This document shows positions 17,763-26,481 of a stretch of 64,000 bases of DNA, in pieces; the first letter of the stretch is position 1, and the number at the start of each line of letters is the position of its first letter. The translations under genes were made by a program, and so were the position numbers. The notes beneath the pieces are model-generated. The model was not told the DNA's origin. It did no database searches and saw only the letters and a list, made by a program, of their open reading frames with translations. The DNA is from Thermodesulfatator atlanticus DSM 21156. GTDB lineage: Bacteria > Desulfobacterota > Thermodesulfobacteria > Thermodesulfobacteriales > Thermodesulfatatoraceae. The DNA is taken from positions 62,001 through 126,000 of the forward strand of contig NZ_ATXH01000001.1 in NCBI RefSeq assembly GCF_000421585.1. Direction: 5' to 3'.

Positions 17763-18572
17763 ATGTATCCGGTGCCAGCCCGTATTGAAAAAATCCGCGT
17801 GGAAACCGAAGACGGCCTGATAAAAAGTTTTTACCTGCGCTTGTTAGAAGAAAAACCTTTTGTTCACAAACCAGGGCAGTTTGCGATGCTTTCTGTTTTG
17901 GGAAAGGGAGAATGCCCTATTGGTATTGCCTCTTCTCCCAAAGAAGAACTCCTAATGTTTTCTGTCTTTAGGACTGGTCTTGTTACCGATGCCTTGCACC
18001 GTTTGAGCGAAGGGATGGTAATTGGTTTAAGAGGCCCAATGGGAAACGGCTATCCGGTAGAGTCTTTTTGCGGGAAAAACATAGTGCTTATTGCAGGGGG
18101 CTTTGCCGTTACAACTCTTAGGACAACTCTTCTTTATCTTCTGGAAAACCGCAAAGACTTTGGCCAAATCACCATGATCTACGGTGCAAGAAGCCCTGGG
18201 CTTTTACTTTACCGCGATGAACTCAAGGCCTGGCAAAAACGAAAAGACTTAAACCTATACCTTACGGTTGACAGGGAAGTCGCTGGCTGGGATGGACTGG
18301 TAGGTTTTGTCCCGCAGATTACCGAAAAAATAGCACCTAGCGGGAAAGAAAGTGTAGCCCTTGTTTGCGGACCCCCGATAATGATTAAATTTACCCTTCC
18401 AATTCTTGAAAAACTTGGATTTTCCCCTCAGGATATCTATCTTTCATTAGAAAATAAAATGCGTTGTGGCCTTGGTCTTTGTCGCCATTGCAATGTAGGG
18501 CCTGCTCTTGTTTGTAAAGATGGCCCGGTATTTACCCTTGCTCAGCTTAAGCGCTTGCCTCAAGAATATTAG
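17763..18572 (+). CDS. FlxA-like FAD/NAD(P)-binding oxidoreductase
   Basis: This 269-residue protein is of the ferredoxin-NADP reductase superfamily, as in AsrB and sulfhydrogenase gamma. The FAD-binding barrel comes first (KPGQFAMLSV near 38), then the pyridine-nucleotide domain (LIAGGFAVTTLR, YGARSPGLLLY, CGPPIMIKF). A Cys motif CGLGLCRHCNVG...C near the end binds a 2Fe-2S cluster in the family. It should oxidise NAD(P)H for the HdrA complex or run in reverse. I prefer the ATG at 17763, with GAGG 7 bp upstream, over the GTG at 17751. It ends the operon and overlaps the convergent hemerythrin gene. Confidence 0.85.
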   Translation: MYPVPARIEKIRVETEDGLIKSFYLRLLEEKPFVHKPGQFAMLSVLGKGECPIGIASSPKEELLMFSVFRTGLVTDALHRLSEGMVIGLRGPMGNGYPVESFCGKNIVLIAGGFAVTTLRTTLLYLLENRKDFGQITMIYGARSPGLLLYRDELKAWQKRKDLNLYLTVDREVAGWDGLVGFVPQITEKIAPSGKESVALVCGPPIMIKFTLPILEKLGFSPQDIYLSLENKMRCGLGLCRHCNVGPALVCKDGPVFTLAQLKRLPQEY

Positions 18573-18999
18573 GGTTAGTACCGTTGAAATAACGCGCTGT
18601 TTCTTTGTCTATCTTCATGATATGCTCGCATAGCCAGTAGCTTAAAAAGGCAAAAAGATCTAACACGTTTCTTCTTTCATTTAGCCCTTCGTGGTAATCA
18701 TCAAGCACCCCTCGAAACTCCTGGACTTTGTCTACAAAGTAGCGATGTTGTTTTAAATGGCGCTCAAGGAGATCTTGGGGGAAGCCGGGGGTTTCTCTCA
18801 TCTTGGTCTCTTCGGTGCCAAAATGTTCAATGGTGTAGTGATTTAGAAACTCTAAGACGTCATATACTTCTTCCTTGGGAGGGGTTTTGCTACGCAAAAG
18901 CGCGTGGAGCCGGTTAAGGGTTTCGATAAGTTGTTCGTGCTGGGCGTCTATTTCGGGAATGCCAACCAGGAATTCGTCCTGCCATTTGATAAAAGACAT
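18547..18999 (-). CDS. Bacteriohemerythrin
   Basis: This 150-residue four-helix O2-binding protein has the hemerythrin ligand set in order: His in DAQHEQL, HYTIEHFGTEE, HLKQH and LCEHIMKID. The length and the W-x-x-x-F start (IKWQDEFLVGI) fit the bacterial family. In anaerobes such proteins bind or scavenge oxygen. Its 3' end overlaps the 3' end of the flavin subunit gene by 26 bp, so the two are convergent. GGAGGAGGG lies just before the ATG on the minus strand. Confidence 0.95.
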   Translation of the reverse strand: MSFIKWQDEFLVGIPEIDAQHEQLIETLNRLHALLRSKTPPKEEVYDVLEFLNHYTIEHFGTEETKMRETPGFPQDLLERHLKQHRYFVDKVQEFRGVLDDYHEGLNERRNVLDLFAFLSYWLCEHIMKIDKETARYFNGTNPNILEASA

Positions 19000-19063
19000 A
19001 CCCTCCTCCTGTTTAGATTTTCTATCCTAGCTTTTCGGAAACATTGCCCTTATCCTTAAAAAG

Positions 19064-19906
19064 ATGTTTAAACTTTTGATAACCGGAAACAAAAAAGAGA
19101 TTGACACATACTCTCTTGTCTTGTTGGCAAGGGGAATTGAACATGAGCTAAGACGCGGTGATAAGTGGGAGATTTGGGTCCCAGAAGAACTTTACGATAA
19201 GGCCCTTCAAGAAATAACCCTTTACCAACTTGAAAACCAAGAGACTTCCTCGTCCAAAGACAAATCCTCTCCAGGGGGCGCGGAAGGCGTAGTTTTTTCT
19301 ATGCTTCTTTTTGCCATCTTCAATGTGGCTTTACTTGATTTTAAGCCAAAAGATGAATTGTTTGCTATAGGTACTGCAAATAACGTCCTTTTTTTAAAAG
19401 GTGAGTGGTGGAGGGTTTTCACTGCCTTGACCCTTCATAGTGATTTTGGACATCTTCTGGGAAACATATTTTTTTCTGGGCTGTTTTTTTATTTGCTAAG
19501 GGCTTATCTTTCGCTTGGTCTTTGCTGGCTTCTTGCCGTTTTAAGCGGTGGCATTGGAAACGCCTTAAATCTTGTCCTTTCACGTGGCGTTCATATTTCT
19601 ATCGGTTTTTCCACCGCTACCTTTGGGATCCTTGGGGTGCTTTCGGCCTTTGTTTTCTTTGAAAGAGGAAGAAAACGCATTCTTATAACCTCTGGCTTTG
19701 CGCTGGGGCTCCTTGGGCTTTTAGGAGCAGGAAAAGGAAACATAGATTTAGGGGCCCATTTTCTGGGGCTTGTTGTGGGCTTTGTAATAGGCTGTTGTTT
19801 AAAGTTGTTTTACCCAGCGGACTTAAGGCACAAGTGGGAAACAAAAGGGCTTTTACTTGCCTGGGGTATTGTTATTTTTTCGTGGTATGTTGCTTTTTCG
19901 CGGTAA
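19064..19906 (+). CDS. Rhomboid-family intramembrane serine protease
   Basis: This 280-residue protein has a soluble N-terminal domain of about 75 residues, an Asp/Lys/Ser-rich linker and about six membrane helices. WWRVFTALTLHSDFGHLLGN matches the WR..t..f.H....H...N signature of rhomboids. The catalytic Ser lies in GFSTATFG, where most members have GxSG. The partner His lies in GAHFLGLVVG in the last helix. The Gly after Ser is therefore replaced by Thr, but Ser and His are both present. The substrate is unknown. Its 3' end overlaps the convergent glucokinase gene by 35 bp. Confidence 0.85.
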   Translation: MFKLLITGNKKEIDTYSLVLLARGIEHELRRGDKWEIWVPEELYDKALQEITLYQLENQETSSSKDKSSPGGAEGVVFSMLLFAIFNVALLDFKPKDELFAIGTANNVLFLKGEWWRVFTALTLHSDFGHLLGNIFFSGLFFYLLRAYLSLGLCWLLAVLSGGIGNALNLVLSRGVHISIGFSTATFGILGVLSAFVFFERGRKRILITSGFALGLLGLLGAGKGNIDLGAHFLGLVVGFVIGCCLKLFYPADLRHKWETKGLLLAWGIVIFSWYVAFSR

Positions 19907-20849
19907 ACCGGCGCGCAAACTTTGCTGCCCCTAAAAGGGCGGGATAAGGATGAGTTACCAGATAAATTGGTATGTTGCTTAAGGTCTCTTTAAGCCTGCC
20001 TTTATCTAAGAAGGCCTCTTGAAAAAGGCCCCTTTCAAAAAATGGTTCAAGCTTAGGGGCAATGCCTCCGGCCACAAACACTCCTCCTGTGGCCAGGCAT
20101 TTAAGGGCAAGGTTTCCGGCTTCTCTCCCGTAGGCCTTAAAAAATATTTCAAGGGTTTTTTCCGAAAGGAGATCTTCTCCGCTTAAGCCAGCAGGGCCAA
20201 TTTCTGAAGCCTTGTTAAAACGTGGGCTTACGCCTTCTTTTTCGCAAAGAAAGCGATAAATCTGCTCAATTCCTAGACCTGAGGCTACTCTTTCTACACT
20301 AACGTGGCCAAATTTCTTGGCCAGAAATTGATAGATCTCCCAGGTGAGTTCATCCCAGGGGGCAAAATCTACGTGGCCGCCTTCGGTTGCTACAGGAATG
20401 GGAAAAGAAGCGTGTTTTCTGATAAGAAGGGCTTCCCCAAGCCCTGTGCCTGCTGCAATAACAGCTATGTTACCCATAGGGTCGGGTTTTCCTGGCTTAA
20501 TGGTTCTTAAATAGCGATTTTTTAAGAAAAAAACAGCAAGAGCAGTGGCTTCAAGATCATTTAGCAGGAAAACCTGTTTGATACCAAGGGATTTGGCAAG
20601 GGAAGATACCGAAAAGCGCCAGCCTACATTTACCATATTCACCTGACCACGCACCACCGGCCCTGCCACCGCAAGAGAAATCGTTTTTGGGACGATTTTA
20701 ACTTCGCTGAGATAGGCTTTTATCAAAGAAGAAAGACTCTTAAAGTCTTTTGTGGCGAAACGCCTTAATTTTAGAGCACGAGCGGGACCCTCTTCTTTAA
20801 AAAACGCAAGAAGAGTCTTTGTCCCGCCGACGTCTCCTGCAAGGATCAT
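19872..20849 (-). CDS. glk: Glucokinase
   Basis: This 325-residue ROK/GlcK-type hexokinase starts with the phosphate-binding motif AGDVGGTKTLLAFF. It has the sugar-binding LLNDLEATA segment with the catalytic Asp, AAGTGLGEALL, EGGHVDF and the adenosine-side GGVFVAGGIAPK. It phosphorylates glucose to glucose-6-phosphate in the cytoplasm and connects with the glucose-6-phosphate isomerase at 28734-30443. It is downstream of ompH with a 4-bp overlap (ATGA), so it is coupled to the envelope genes. Confidence 0.93.
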   Translation of the reverse strand: MILAGDVGGTKTLLAFFKEEGPARALKLRRFATKDFKSLSSLIKAYLSEVKIVPKTISLAVAGPVVRGQVNMVNVGWRFSVSSLAKSLGIKQVFLLNDLEATALAVFFLKNRYLRTIKPGKPDPMGNIAVIAAGTGLGEALLIRKHASFPIPVATEGGHVDFAPWDELTWEIYQFLAKKFGHVSVERVASGLGIEQIYRFLCEKEGVSPRFNKASEIGPAGLSGEDLLSEKTLEIFFKAYGREAGNLALKCLATGGVFVAGGIAPKLEPFFERGLFQEAFLDKGRLKETLSNIPIYLVTHPYPALLGAAKFARRFTAKKQHTTKK

Positions 20850-21376
20850 TTCTTCTTGGAAGTACGATATTGATTGTAAAGCTCTACTACTTTGTCGGTA
20901 ATGTCTACTTTTTCTGAGGCCCAGTAAAGCCCGGGCATTCTCTTTTCTAGGATGAGATCATAGTCTTCTTTTTCCGCAAGATTTTTTACGACTTGTTCTA
21001 AGTCTTTCATGATGGGTTTAAGGGCCTTTTCTTCTTCCTGTTTCATCTCAAACTGGGCATCTTCGCGAGCAGCCTGGTATTCTCTTAGCATTTTTTGATA
21101 CTCACGTTCTTTTTCGCGACGGGCCTCTTCTGAAAGAAGCGGTGCTTTTTTCTCAAGGTCTTGTTTGAATTTGCGTAGTTTTTGCTCTTGGGCCTGCAAC
21201 TTTTCTTTCAGCACGTTAAATTTTTCTTGGAGTTTTTTAAGGGCCTCTTGCCCGGCCTCTGATTTGCGCACTACGGCTTGCAAATCAATGACCCCGATTT
21301 TTAGCTCAGAAGCATACAAATTACTTAAAGAGCCAGCTACGAGCAAAAACACCAAACAAAAAACTAGCTTTTGCAT
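20846..21376 (-). CDS. OmpH/Skp-family periplasmic chaperone
   Basis: This 176-residue protein has a signal peptide (cleavage likely after LYAS, about residue 23). A short beta core (KIGVIDLQAVV) is followed by a long charged coiled coil rich in Lys, Glu and Gln (about 45-140) and a final strand segment. That is the shape of Skp/OmpH chaperones, which hold unfolded outer-membrane proteins in the periplasm. It lies between pal and glk in one leftward directon. Confidence 0.88.
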   Translation of the reverse strand: MQKLVFCLVFLLVAGSLSNLYASELKIGVIDLQAVVRKSEAGQEALKKLQEKFNVLKEKLQAQEQKLRKFKQDLEKKAPLLSEEARREKEREYQKMLREYQAAREDAQFEMKQEEEKALKPIMKDLEQVVKNLAEKEDYDLILEKRMPGLYWASEKVDITDKVVELYNQYRTSKKK

Positions 21377-21388
21377 AAAAATCCCCCT

Positions 21389-22000
21389 TTATTTAATTAT
21401 CACAAAGTCAACCCGGCGGTTAAGGGCCCAGGCTTCTTCATTGTGCCTTGGATCAAGAGGTCTTTCTTCGCCAAAACTCACGGTGGTAAGTTGCCCTTCA
21501 GGGACGCCAAGATTAAGCAGGTAGCGTTTTACCGCAAGGGCACGGCGTTCGCCAAGGGCTAGGTTGTATTCACTTGAGCCGCGTTCATCACAATTACCCT
21601 GGAGTTCTACCCTGATCTCTGGGTGTTCCAGAAGATAACGTGCGTTTTCCATAAGCCGCTCTTTCATGTCGTCTCTGATGGCGTATGAGTCAAAGTCAAA
21701 AAAGATTGCTTTAAAAGGCCTTGTGCTGCGCCCGTAAATGAGAAGTTCTTCCCGATGAGCATCAACCCATGCGGCACTTTTTGGTTCAAGGCCTACTTCT
21801 TCAAAGGCAGGGGCCTCTGGAGAAGGCACCGCTTCTTCTACTTTAGCCTGAGGGATTTCTTCTGCTTGTTGGGGAGAGGTTTCTTGTTTTACAGATGGTG
21901 GTGGTGTTTCTGCCGGAGTGTAAGGGATTTCTTTTTTGGCGCAAGAAACAACCAAAAAGGAAAAAACCATCAAGAAAATCCAAAAGGTGTTTTTTGTCAT
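21389..22000 (-). CDS. pal: Peptidoglycan-associated lipoprotein
   Basis: This 203-residue protein has a lipoprotein signal ending in the lipobox VVSC (Cys about 20), a Pro/Glu-rich linker (about 25-80) and an OmpA-type peptidoglycan-binding domain (about 95-203). The domain has FDFDSYAI, LQGNCDERGSSEYNLALGERRA and NRRVDFVI. Pal tethers the outer membrane to peptidoglycan. No tolB or tolA is next to it. The start overlaps the stop of the upstream Cys-rich gene (4 bp). Confidence 0.93.
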   Translation of the reverse strand: MTKNTFWIFLMVFSFLVVSCAKKEIPYTPAETPPPSVKQETSPQQAEEIPQAKVEEAVPSPEAPAFEEVGLEPKSAAWVDAHREELLIYGRSTRPFKAIFFDFDSYAIRDDMKERLMENARYLLEHPEIRVELQGNCDERGSSEYNLALGERRALAVKRYLLNLGVPEGQLTTVSFGEERPLDPRHNEEAWALNRRVDFVIIK

Positions 22001-22581
22001 AAGGGCCTCCTATAATCTACTCCGTAACCTGTAAGGTCATATTCTAAGAGAAACCTTCCTGTCCATTCTTCAAGAAGCTCTCTCATACGGGTGTTTATTT
22101 GATGGAGTAGCGTTAATTCTTCGTTTAAAACCTGGGTTATGTGGGCCATTTCCTTTTCGCTTAGCATCTTTTGAAGACGCAGACAAAAGTAATCACGGCA
22201 AAGCATAGGCCGTGCAAAAATTTTGCAACCAACTGGTCCCACAAAAAAACATCTACCTGGAACTTCTCTTTCTTCGGGAAATTTAACATCAAATAGGAGA
22301 TTAAGAAGAAGAATTAAAACGCTACATTCGTTTTCAAGGCCAATTTTACAACAGCCTTTTTTATCAATTACGCTACATACGTAGCATTCTTTAAATGTTC
22401 CCGCCTCCTCCATGGCCTTATTAGAGGCGTTTACCGCCTTTTCATAACGGGGCAAAAGGGCCTTAATTAGTGCGTCTTTTTTTAAATCTTCTCCCCAAAT
22501 AATGAAAATCTCCTGGGCGGTTTGGATTTTTTCCTCGATAAGACGGGTGGGATCCGGCTTTTCTTGCCTTAAATGTCGCAT
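21997..22581 (-). CDS. Cysteine-rich protein, possibly metal-binding (YkgJ-like)
   Basis: This 194-residue cytoplasmic protein has about ten Cys clustered in the middle (CYVC, KKGCC, NEC, GRCFF, VGCKIF, PMLCRDYFC). The spacing loosely recalls the YkgJ/Fli-type zinc or Fe-S cluster family, but I cannot align the canonical motif, so the call is tentative. The flanks are helical. It is the first gene of the pal-ompH-glk directon and divergent from yicC, with about 58 bp between the starts. Confidence 0.5.
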   Translation of the reverse strand: MRHLRQEKPDPTRLIEEKIQTAQEIFIIWGEDLKKDALIKALLPRYEKAVNASNKAMEEAGTFKECYVCSVIDKKGCCKIGLENECSVLILLLNLLFDVKFPEEREVPGRCFFVGPVGCKIFARPMLCRDYFCLRLQKMLSEKEMAHITQVLNEELTLLHQINTRMRELLEEWTGRFLLEYDLTGYGVDYRRPL

Positions 22582-22639
22582 GAATCACTTTTTACCATTA
22601 AAGTGCATGGCAAAAAAGAGGATTGTTGGAGGAATTTTT

Positions 22640-23521
22640 ATGACATTAAAGAGCATGACAGGATTTGGTAGGGCTGAGGAAGTCTGGGACACGTGGTCTC
22701 TCAGGGTAGAAGCCAAAAGTGTGAACCATCGTTTTTTAGAGATAGTGGCAAGGCTTCCCCGGCGCTATCAAGGCCTTGAAGAACACCTGAGGCGTCTTGT
22801 GCGAGAAAAATTCTTGCGTGGCCGGGTGGAGATTTATGTTCAGTTGATAGGCTCACCCCCTCAGGCACAGAGCCTTACTTTTAATGAAACCCTTGCCAGA
22901 GAATACATTTCAAGCCTCAATTACTTAAAAGTTCTCCTTGGACTTAAAGGAGAAATTGAAACCAAAGACCTTTTGCGCATGAGGGATATCTTTTCTCCCA
23001 TGGAACAGGAAGAAGACCTTGAAAAACTCTGGGAAGAACTCTCCCCTGTGGTGGAAAAAGCCCTTAACTCCCTTCTCAAGATGCGGATAAAGGAAGGATC
23101 CTTTTTGGAGGCAGTCTTGCGCGAACAATTGGCAAAATTAAAAAAACTCATAAAAGAAATCCAGTCCAAAAAGGAACAAGTCTTTCTGGCAGCCAAGGCC
23201 CGCCTTGAAGAAAGGTTAAAACTTCTCCTTTCTGAAACAGGCCTTGACCCTTTACGGCTTCATCAGGAAGTGGTTATTCTGGCCGACAAAACAGACTTTA
23301 CCGAAGAACTAGACAGGCTTCTGAGCCATCTCGAACAATTCGAAAAAACTTTAAGCGAAGAAGGCCCCCATGGCCGCAAACTCGATTTTCTGATCCAGGA
23401 GATGTTTCGCGAAATAAATACCCTATCGAATAAGGCTGCTAACGCCGAAGTGTCCCATCTTGCCGTGGAGGTGAAATGCAGCCTTGAGAAAATGCGCGAA
23501 CAGGTACAAAACTTGGAATAA
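22640..23521 (+). CDS. yicC: YicC-family endoribonuclease
   Basis: This 293-residue protein starts LKSMTGFGRAE, the hallmark of the YicC/YloC family, and ends in the conserved C-terminal region (LDFLIQEMFREINTLSNKA...VE.K...EK.REQVQN). Family members are RNases acting on small RNAs and mRNA. An upstream in-frame start at 22502 would add 46 residues without homology. The ATG at 22640 has GGAGG 8 bp before it and gives the normal family length. It begins a stress and housekeeping operon with remA, gmk, rlmB and waaA. Confidence 0.92.
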   Translation: MTLKSMTGFGRAEEVWDTWSLRVEAKSVNHRFLEIVARLPRRYQGLEEHLRRLVREKFLRGRVEIYVQLIGSPPQAQSLTFNETLAREYISSLNYLKVLLGLKGEIETKDLLRMRDIFSPMEQEEDLEKLWEELSPVVEKALNSLLKMRIKEGSFLEAVLREQLAKLKKLIKEIQSKKEQVFLAAKARLEERLKLLLSETGLDPLRLHQEVVILADKTDFTEELDRLLSHLEQFEKTLSEEGPHGRKLDFLIQEMFREINTLSNKAANAEVSHLAVEVKCSLEKMREQVQNLE

Positions 23522-23608
23522 AATCGTTATTTTTTTCACATATTGACAAACAAAAACGTTTTGGTATTCTCTTTGACGAAAATTAGGCTTATTTACGGAG
23601 GATTGGAA

Positions 23609-23917
23609 ATGAGTTGCAAATGTCGTCTTCTAAACATTGGTTTTGGTAACTCTGTTGTTGCCGAACGTATTATAGCTATTGTAAATCCTAATTCTGCCCC
23701 TATGAAGCGCCTGCGCGAAGAGGCGAGAGAATCAAAGCGCCTTATTGATGCCACGCAGGGGCGGCGCACACGCTCCATCATTATCACTGACAGCAACCAC
23801 GTTATCCTTTCTGCTATCCAGGCAGAAACTATTTCTCAACGTCTGTCTTCGGATCTCCTTAAGACCTGTGCCGAAAACGGTGAGGAAGACCACGAAGAAA
23901 AGAGCAAGAAAGATTAG
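23609..23917 (+). CDS. RemA/DUF370-family regulatory protein
   Basis: This 102-residue protein has the RemA core ([19 protein letters not shown] and [37 protein letters not shown]) and an acidic, Lys-rich tail. RemA of Bacillus is a DNA-binding regulator of matrix genes; in many other bacteria the gene sits between yicC and gmk, as here, with unknown targets. I chose the ATG at 23609, which has GGAGG upstream, over one at 23543. Confidence 0.92.
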   Translation: MSCKCRLLNIGFGNSVVAERIIAIVNPNSAPMKRLREEARESKRLIDATQGRRTRSIIITDSNHVILSAIQAETISQRLSSDLLKTCAENGEEDHEEKSKKD

Positions 23918-23919
23918 AA

Positions 23920-24522
23920 ATGAGACGCGGAGTAGTTTTGGTGGTCTCGGCCCCTTCGGGGGCCGGGAAAACTACCCTTTGTCGCAAACTTATCGCAAAA
24001 GATCCTCTTATTTCTTTTTCGGTCTCTTATACCACTCGCCCTCCAAGGCCCAATGAAAGAAATGGCACTGATTATTTCTTTGTGAGCAAAGAAACCTTCC
24101 AGAAAATGATTGACGAAGGGGCCTTTCTTGAATGGGCTGAAGTTTACGGGAACTTTTACGGCACTGCCAAGGCCCAGGTAGAAAATGCCATTAAAGAAGG
24201 AAAAGACGTACTCCTTGATATAGACGTCCAAGGGGCCTTCCAGGTGCGTGAAAAACTCGGCCGTGATGCAGTGCTTGTCTTTGTGCTTCCACCAAGTTTT
24301 GAAACACTTTTTCAAAGGCTAAAAGCTCGTGGCACTGAAGATGAAATGACGCTTCGAAAAAGGCTTGCTGCTGCCAAAGAAGAAATTCTGCGAGCCAAGG
24401 CCTTTGATTATCTTGTGCTTAACGACAATCTCGAAGAAGCCTTTGAAGAGCTTTATTCCATTCTTCGCGCAGAAAGACAAAAGACCTTCAGACGCGAAGA
24501 TTTGTTAGCGAGGTTTTTCTAA
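23920..24522 (+). CDS. gmk: Guanylate kinase
   Basis: This 200-residue enzyme phosphorylates GMP to GDP. The P-loop is SAPSGAGKTTL (about 9-19). The GMP-binding segment is SYTTRPPRPNERNGTDYFFV, followed by FLEWAEVYGNFYGT and DIDVQGAFQV. Length and motif spacing are normal. It starts 2 bp after remA and is followed at 1 bp by rlmB. Confidence 0.97.
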   Translation: MRRGVVLVVSAPSGAGKTTLCRKLIAKDPLISFSVSYTTRPPRPNERNGTDYFFVSKETFQKMIDEGAFLEWAEVYGNFYGTAKAQVENAIKEGKDVLLDIDVQGAFQVREKLGRDAVLVFVLPPSFETLFQRLKARGTEDEMTLRKRLAAAKEEILRAKAFDYLVLNDNLEEAFEELYSILRAERQKTFRREDLLARFF

Positions 24523-24523
24523 T

Positions 24524-25261
24524 ATGGCAGAGCTCATCTGGGGGATTAATCCAATCCTTGAATTATTGCGCACTAATCCTTCTCGCATCAAAGAAATTTA
24601 CATTGCCAAAAAAGAACTACGCGGAAAGGTTTACCAAATAGTCGAAAAGGCCCGCAAAAACGAGATTCCAGTCAAAGTCAAAAAAGAATTCAAATTTCGC
24701 CTACCTGAAGATGCCAAAACACAGGGAGTTGTTGCCTTGGTCAAAGAATACGACTATGCCTCTTTAGATGAAATTCTTTCGAGGGCCAAGAAAAGCGATG
24801 ATATGGGGCTCATCCTTGCGGTTGATGAGATAACAGATCCCCAAAATCTTGGTTCACTCATTAGAAGTGCAGTGGCTGCTGGTGCCCACGGGGTCATTAT
24901 TCCTGAAAGAAGAGCTGCAGGTATCACAGGAACCGTGGTAAAGGCTTCTTCTGGAGCAGTGTCCCACATTCCGATTCACCAGGCCAAAAATCTTGGTCGG
25001 GTGCTAGAAGAATTAAAAGAAAAAAACTTCTGGGTAGCAGGCCTTGATGCCCACACCAAAACCACTATTTACCAGCTTGACTTAAGGCTTCCTTTGGTAT
25101 GGGTGGTGGGAAGTGAAGGAAAAGGGCTTAGGCCTTCTATCCGAGAAAAATGTGATTTTTTAGCAGCGATTCCCATGCGTGGCAATATTGACTCTTTAAA
25201 CGCTGCGGTAGCAGGTGCTATTGCCCTTTTTGAAACCATAAGACAGCGCTATTACTCCTGA
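24524..25261 (+). CDS. rlmB: 23S rRNA 2'-O-methyltransferase (RlmB/TrmH family)
   Basis: This 245-residue SpoU-class methyltransferase has an N-terminal substrate-binding domain beginning WGINPILELL, and the three knot motifs in the C-terminal half: DEITDPQNLGSLIRSA, VVGSEGKGLRPSI and IPMRGNIDSLNAAVAGAIALFE. It should methylate G2251 of 23S rRNA if orthologous to E. coli RlmB. The exact target is inferred from length and motif order. It overlaps waaA by one base. Confidence 0.9.
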   Translation: MAELIWGINPILELLRTNPSRIKEIYIAKKELRGKVYQIVEKARKNEIPVKVKKEFKFRLPEDAKTQGVVALVKEYDYASLDEILSRAKKSDDMGLILAVDEITDPQNLGSLIRSAVAAGAHGVIIPERRAAGITGTVVKASSGAVSHIPIHQAKNLGRVLEELKEKNFWVAGLDAHTKTTIYQLDLRLPLVWVVGSEGKGLRPSIREKCDFLAAIPMRGNIDSLNAAVAGAIALFETIRQRYYS

Positions 25262-26481
25262 TGTTTAGCATTTATCGCAAGCTAGGCTATGTCTTGACTC
25301 CCCTTGTAAAACTAAAGGGGCTTTCCGCCTCACGCACCGGGACTCTTCCTCGGGCTGAGGTGTGGCTCCATGCTGCTTCTGTTGGCGAAGCAAACGTGGC
25401 TGCTGCTATTTTATACGAATTTTTGGCAATGAATCCGGGAACAAAAGTTCTTCTTACCTTGCAAACAAAAACCGGCGTCTTAAAGGCTAGAGAGCTTTTA
25501 AAAGACTATCCCGTGGCCATAAACCTTGCTCCGCTTGACCTGCCCTCTTTTGCCAGAAAGGCGGCCTCTTTGGTTAGGCCCCGTGTCTTCGCACTTATTG
25601 AAACAGAACTCTGGCCAAATTTAATTTACGAGAACCATCGCTTAGGAGCCAAGCTTTTTATTTTAAATGGCCGCATTTCCGCAAAAAGCTTCCCAAGATA
25701 CCGTTATCTAACACCCCTTTTGCGTAAACTATTTAATTGTTTTACCCAGATAGCTGTGATTGGCCCTCGCGAGAAAAAAAGATTTTTAGCCCTCGGGGCA
25801 CCTGAAAAAAAGGTCTTGATAGCAGGCAGTGCTAAATACGATCTCCTTGAAAAAAGACGCAAAGATTTATCTCTTGATGAGCTAAAGAGGCTTTTTTCTT
25901 ACAAAAAGAAACTTTTTACCTTTGGAAGCATAAGAAGTGGCGAAGAAAGCGTAATTGTGAAGGCTTTATCGCGACTTGCCCAAAAATTTCCTGAAGTTTG
26001 TTTCGTTCTGGTGCCAAGGCATCTAACTCTGGTGACGCCCCTTACGAATCTCTTAAGAAAGGAAGGCTTCTCCCCTACTCTTTTTACTAAACTGAAAAAG
26101 GAAGGGGCTTCTCGGTCTCAAGTTGTCATTGTTGATGAGATAGGCCCACTTTTTGGTATTTATGCCTTATCTTGTGCTGCTTATGTAGGAGGAAGCCTTT
26201 GCCCTAAAGGCGGGCAAAATCCCCTTGAGCCTGCCTGTTTTAAAAAGCCTGTAATCTTTGGCCCCCACATGGAAAATTTCTCATATGAGGCTTGCGCTCT
26301 TCTTGAAACCGGCGGGGCCATAAAGGTCCCTGACGAAGAGACCCTTGTGCGCGCTATAGAAAACTTGCTAAGTGAAGAAGAAACAAGGCAAAAAACAGGA
26401 AAAGCCGCTTATCAGGCTTACCAAAAATTCCTCGGCTCAAGCAAGGTTTATGCTCAATTGCTTACGGAAAGCTTCAATTAG
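25261..26481 (+). CDS. waaA: Kdo transferase
   Basis: This 406-residue glycosyltransferase transfers 3-deoxy-D-manno-octulosonate to lipid A precursor at the inner membrane. It has WLHAASVGEANVA early on, IETELWPNLI in the first Rossmann domain, and YVGGSLCPKGGQNPLEPA, the family signature, in the second. It shows that the organism makes lipopolysaccharide. It is the last gene of the yicC-remA-gmk-rlmB-waaA run and its end overlaps the convergent Lrp-like gene by 8 bp. Confidence 0.95.
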   Translation: MFSIYRKLGYVLTPLVKLKGLSASRTGTLPRAEVWLHAASVGEANVAAAILYEFLAMNPGTKVLLTLQTKTGVLKARELLKDYPVAINLAPLDLPSFARKAASLVRPRVFALIETELWPNLIYENHRLGAKLFILNGRISAKSFPRYRYLTPLLRKLFNCFTQIAVIGPREKKRFLALGAPEKKVLIAGSAKYDLLEKRRKDLSLDELKRLFSYKKKLFTFGSIRSGEESVIVKALSRLAQKFPEVCFVLVPRHLTLVTPLTNLLRKEGFSPTLFTKLKKEGASRSQVVIVDEIGPLFGIYALSCAAYVGGSLCPKGGQNPLEPACFKKPVIFGPHMENFSYEACALLETGGAIKVPDEETLVRAIENLLSEEETRQKTGKAAYQAYQKFLGSSKVYAQLLTESFN

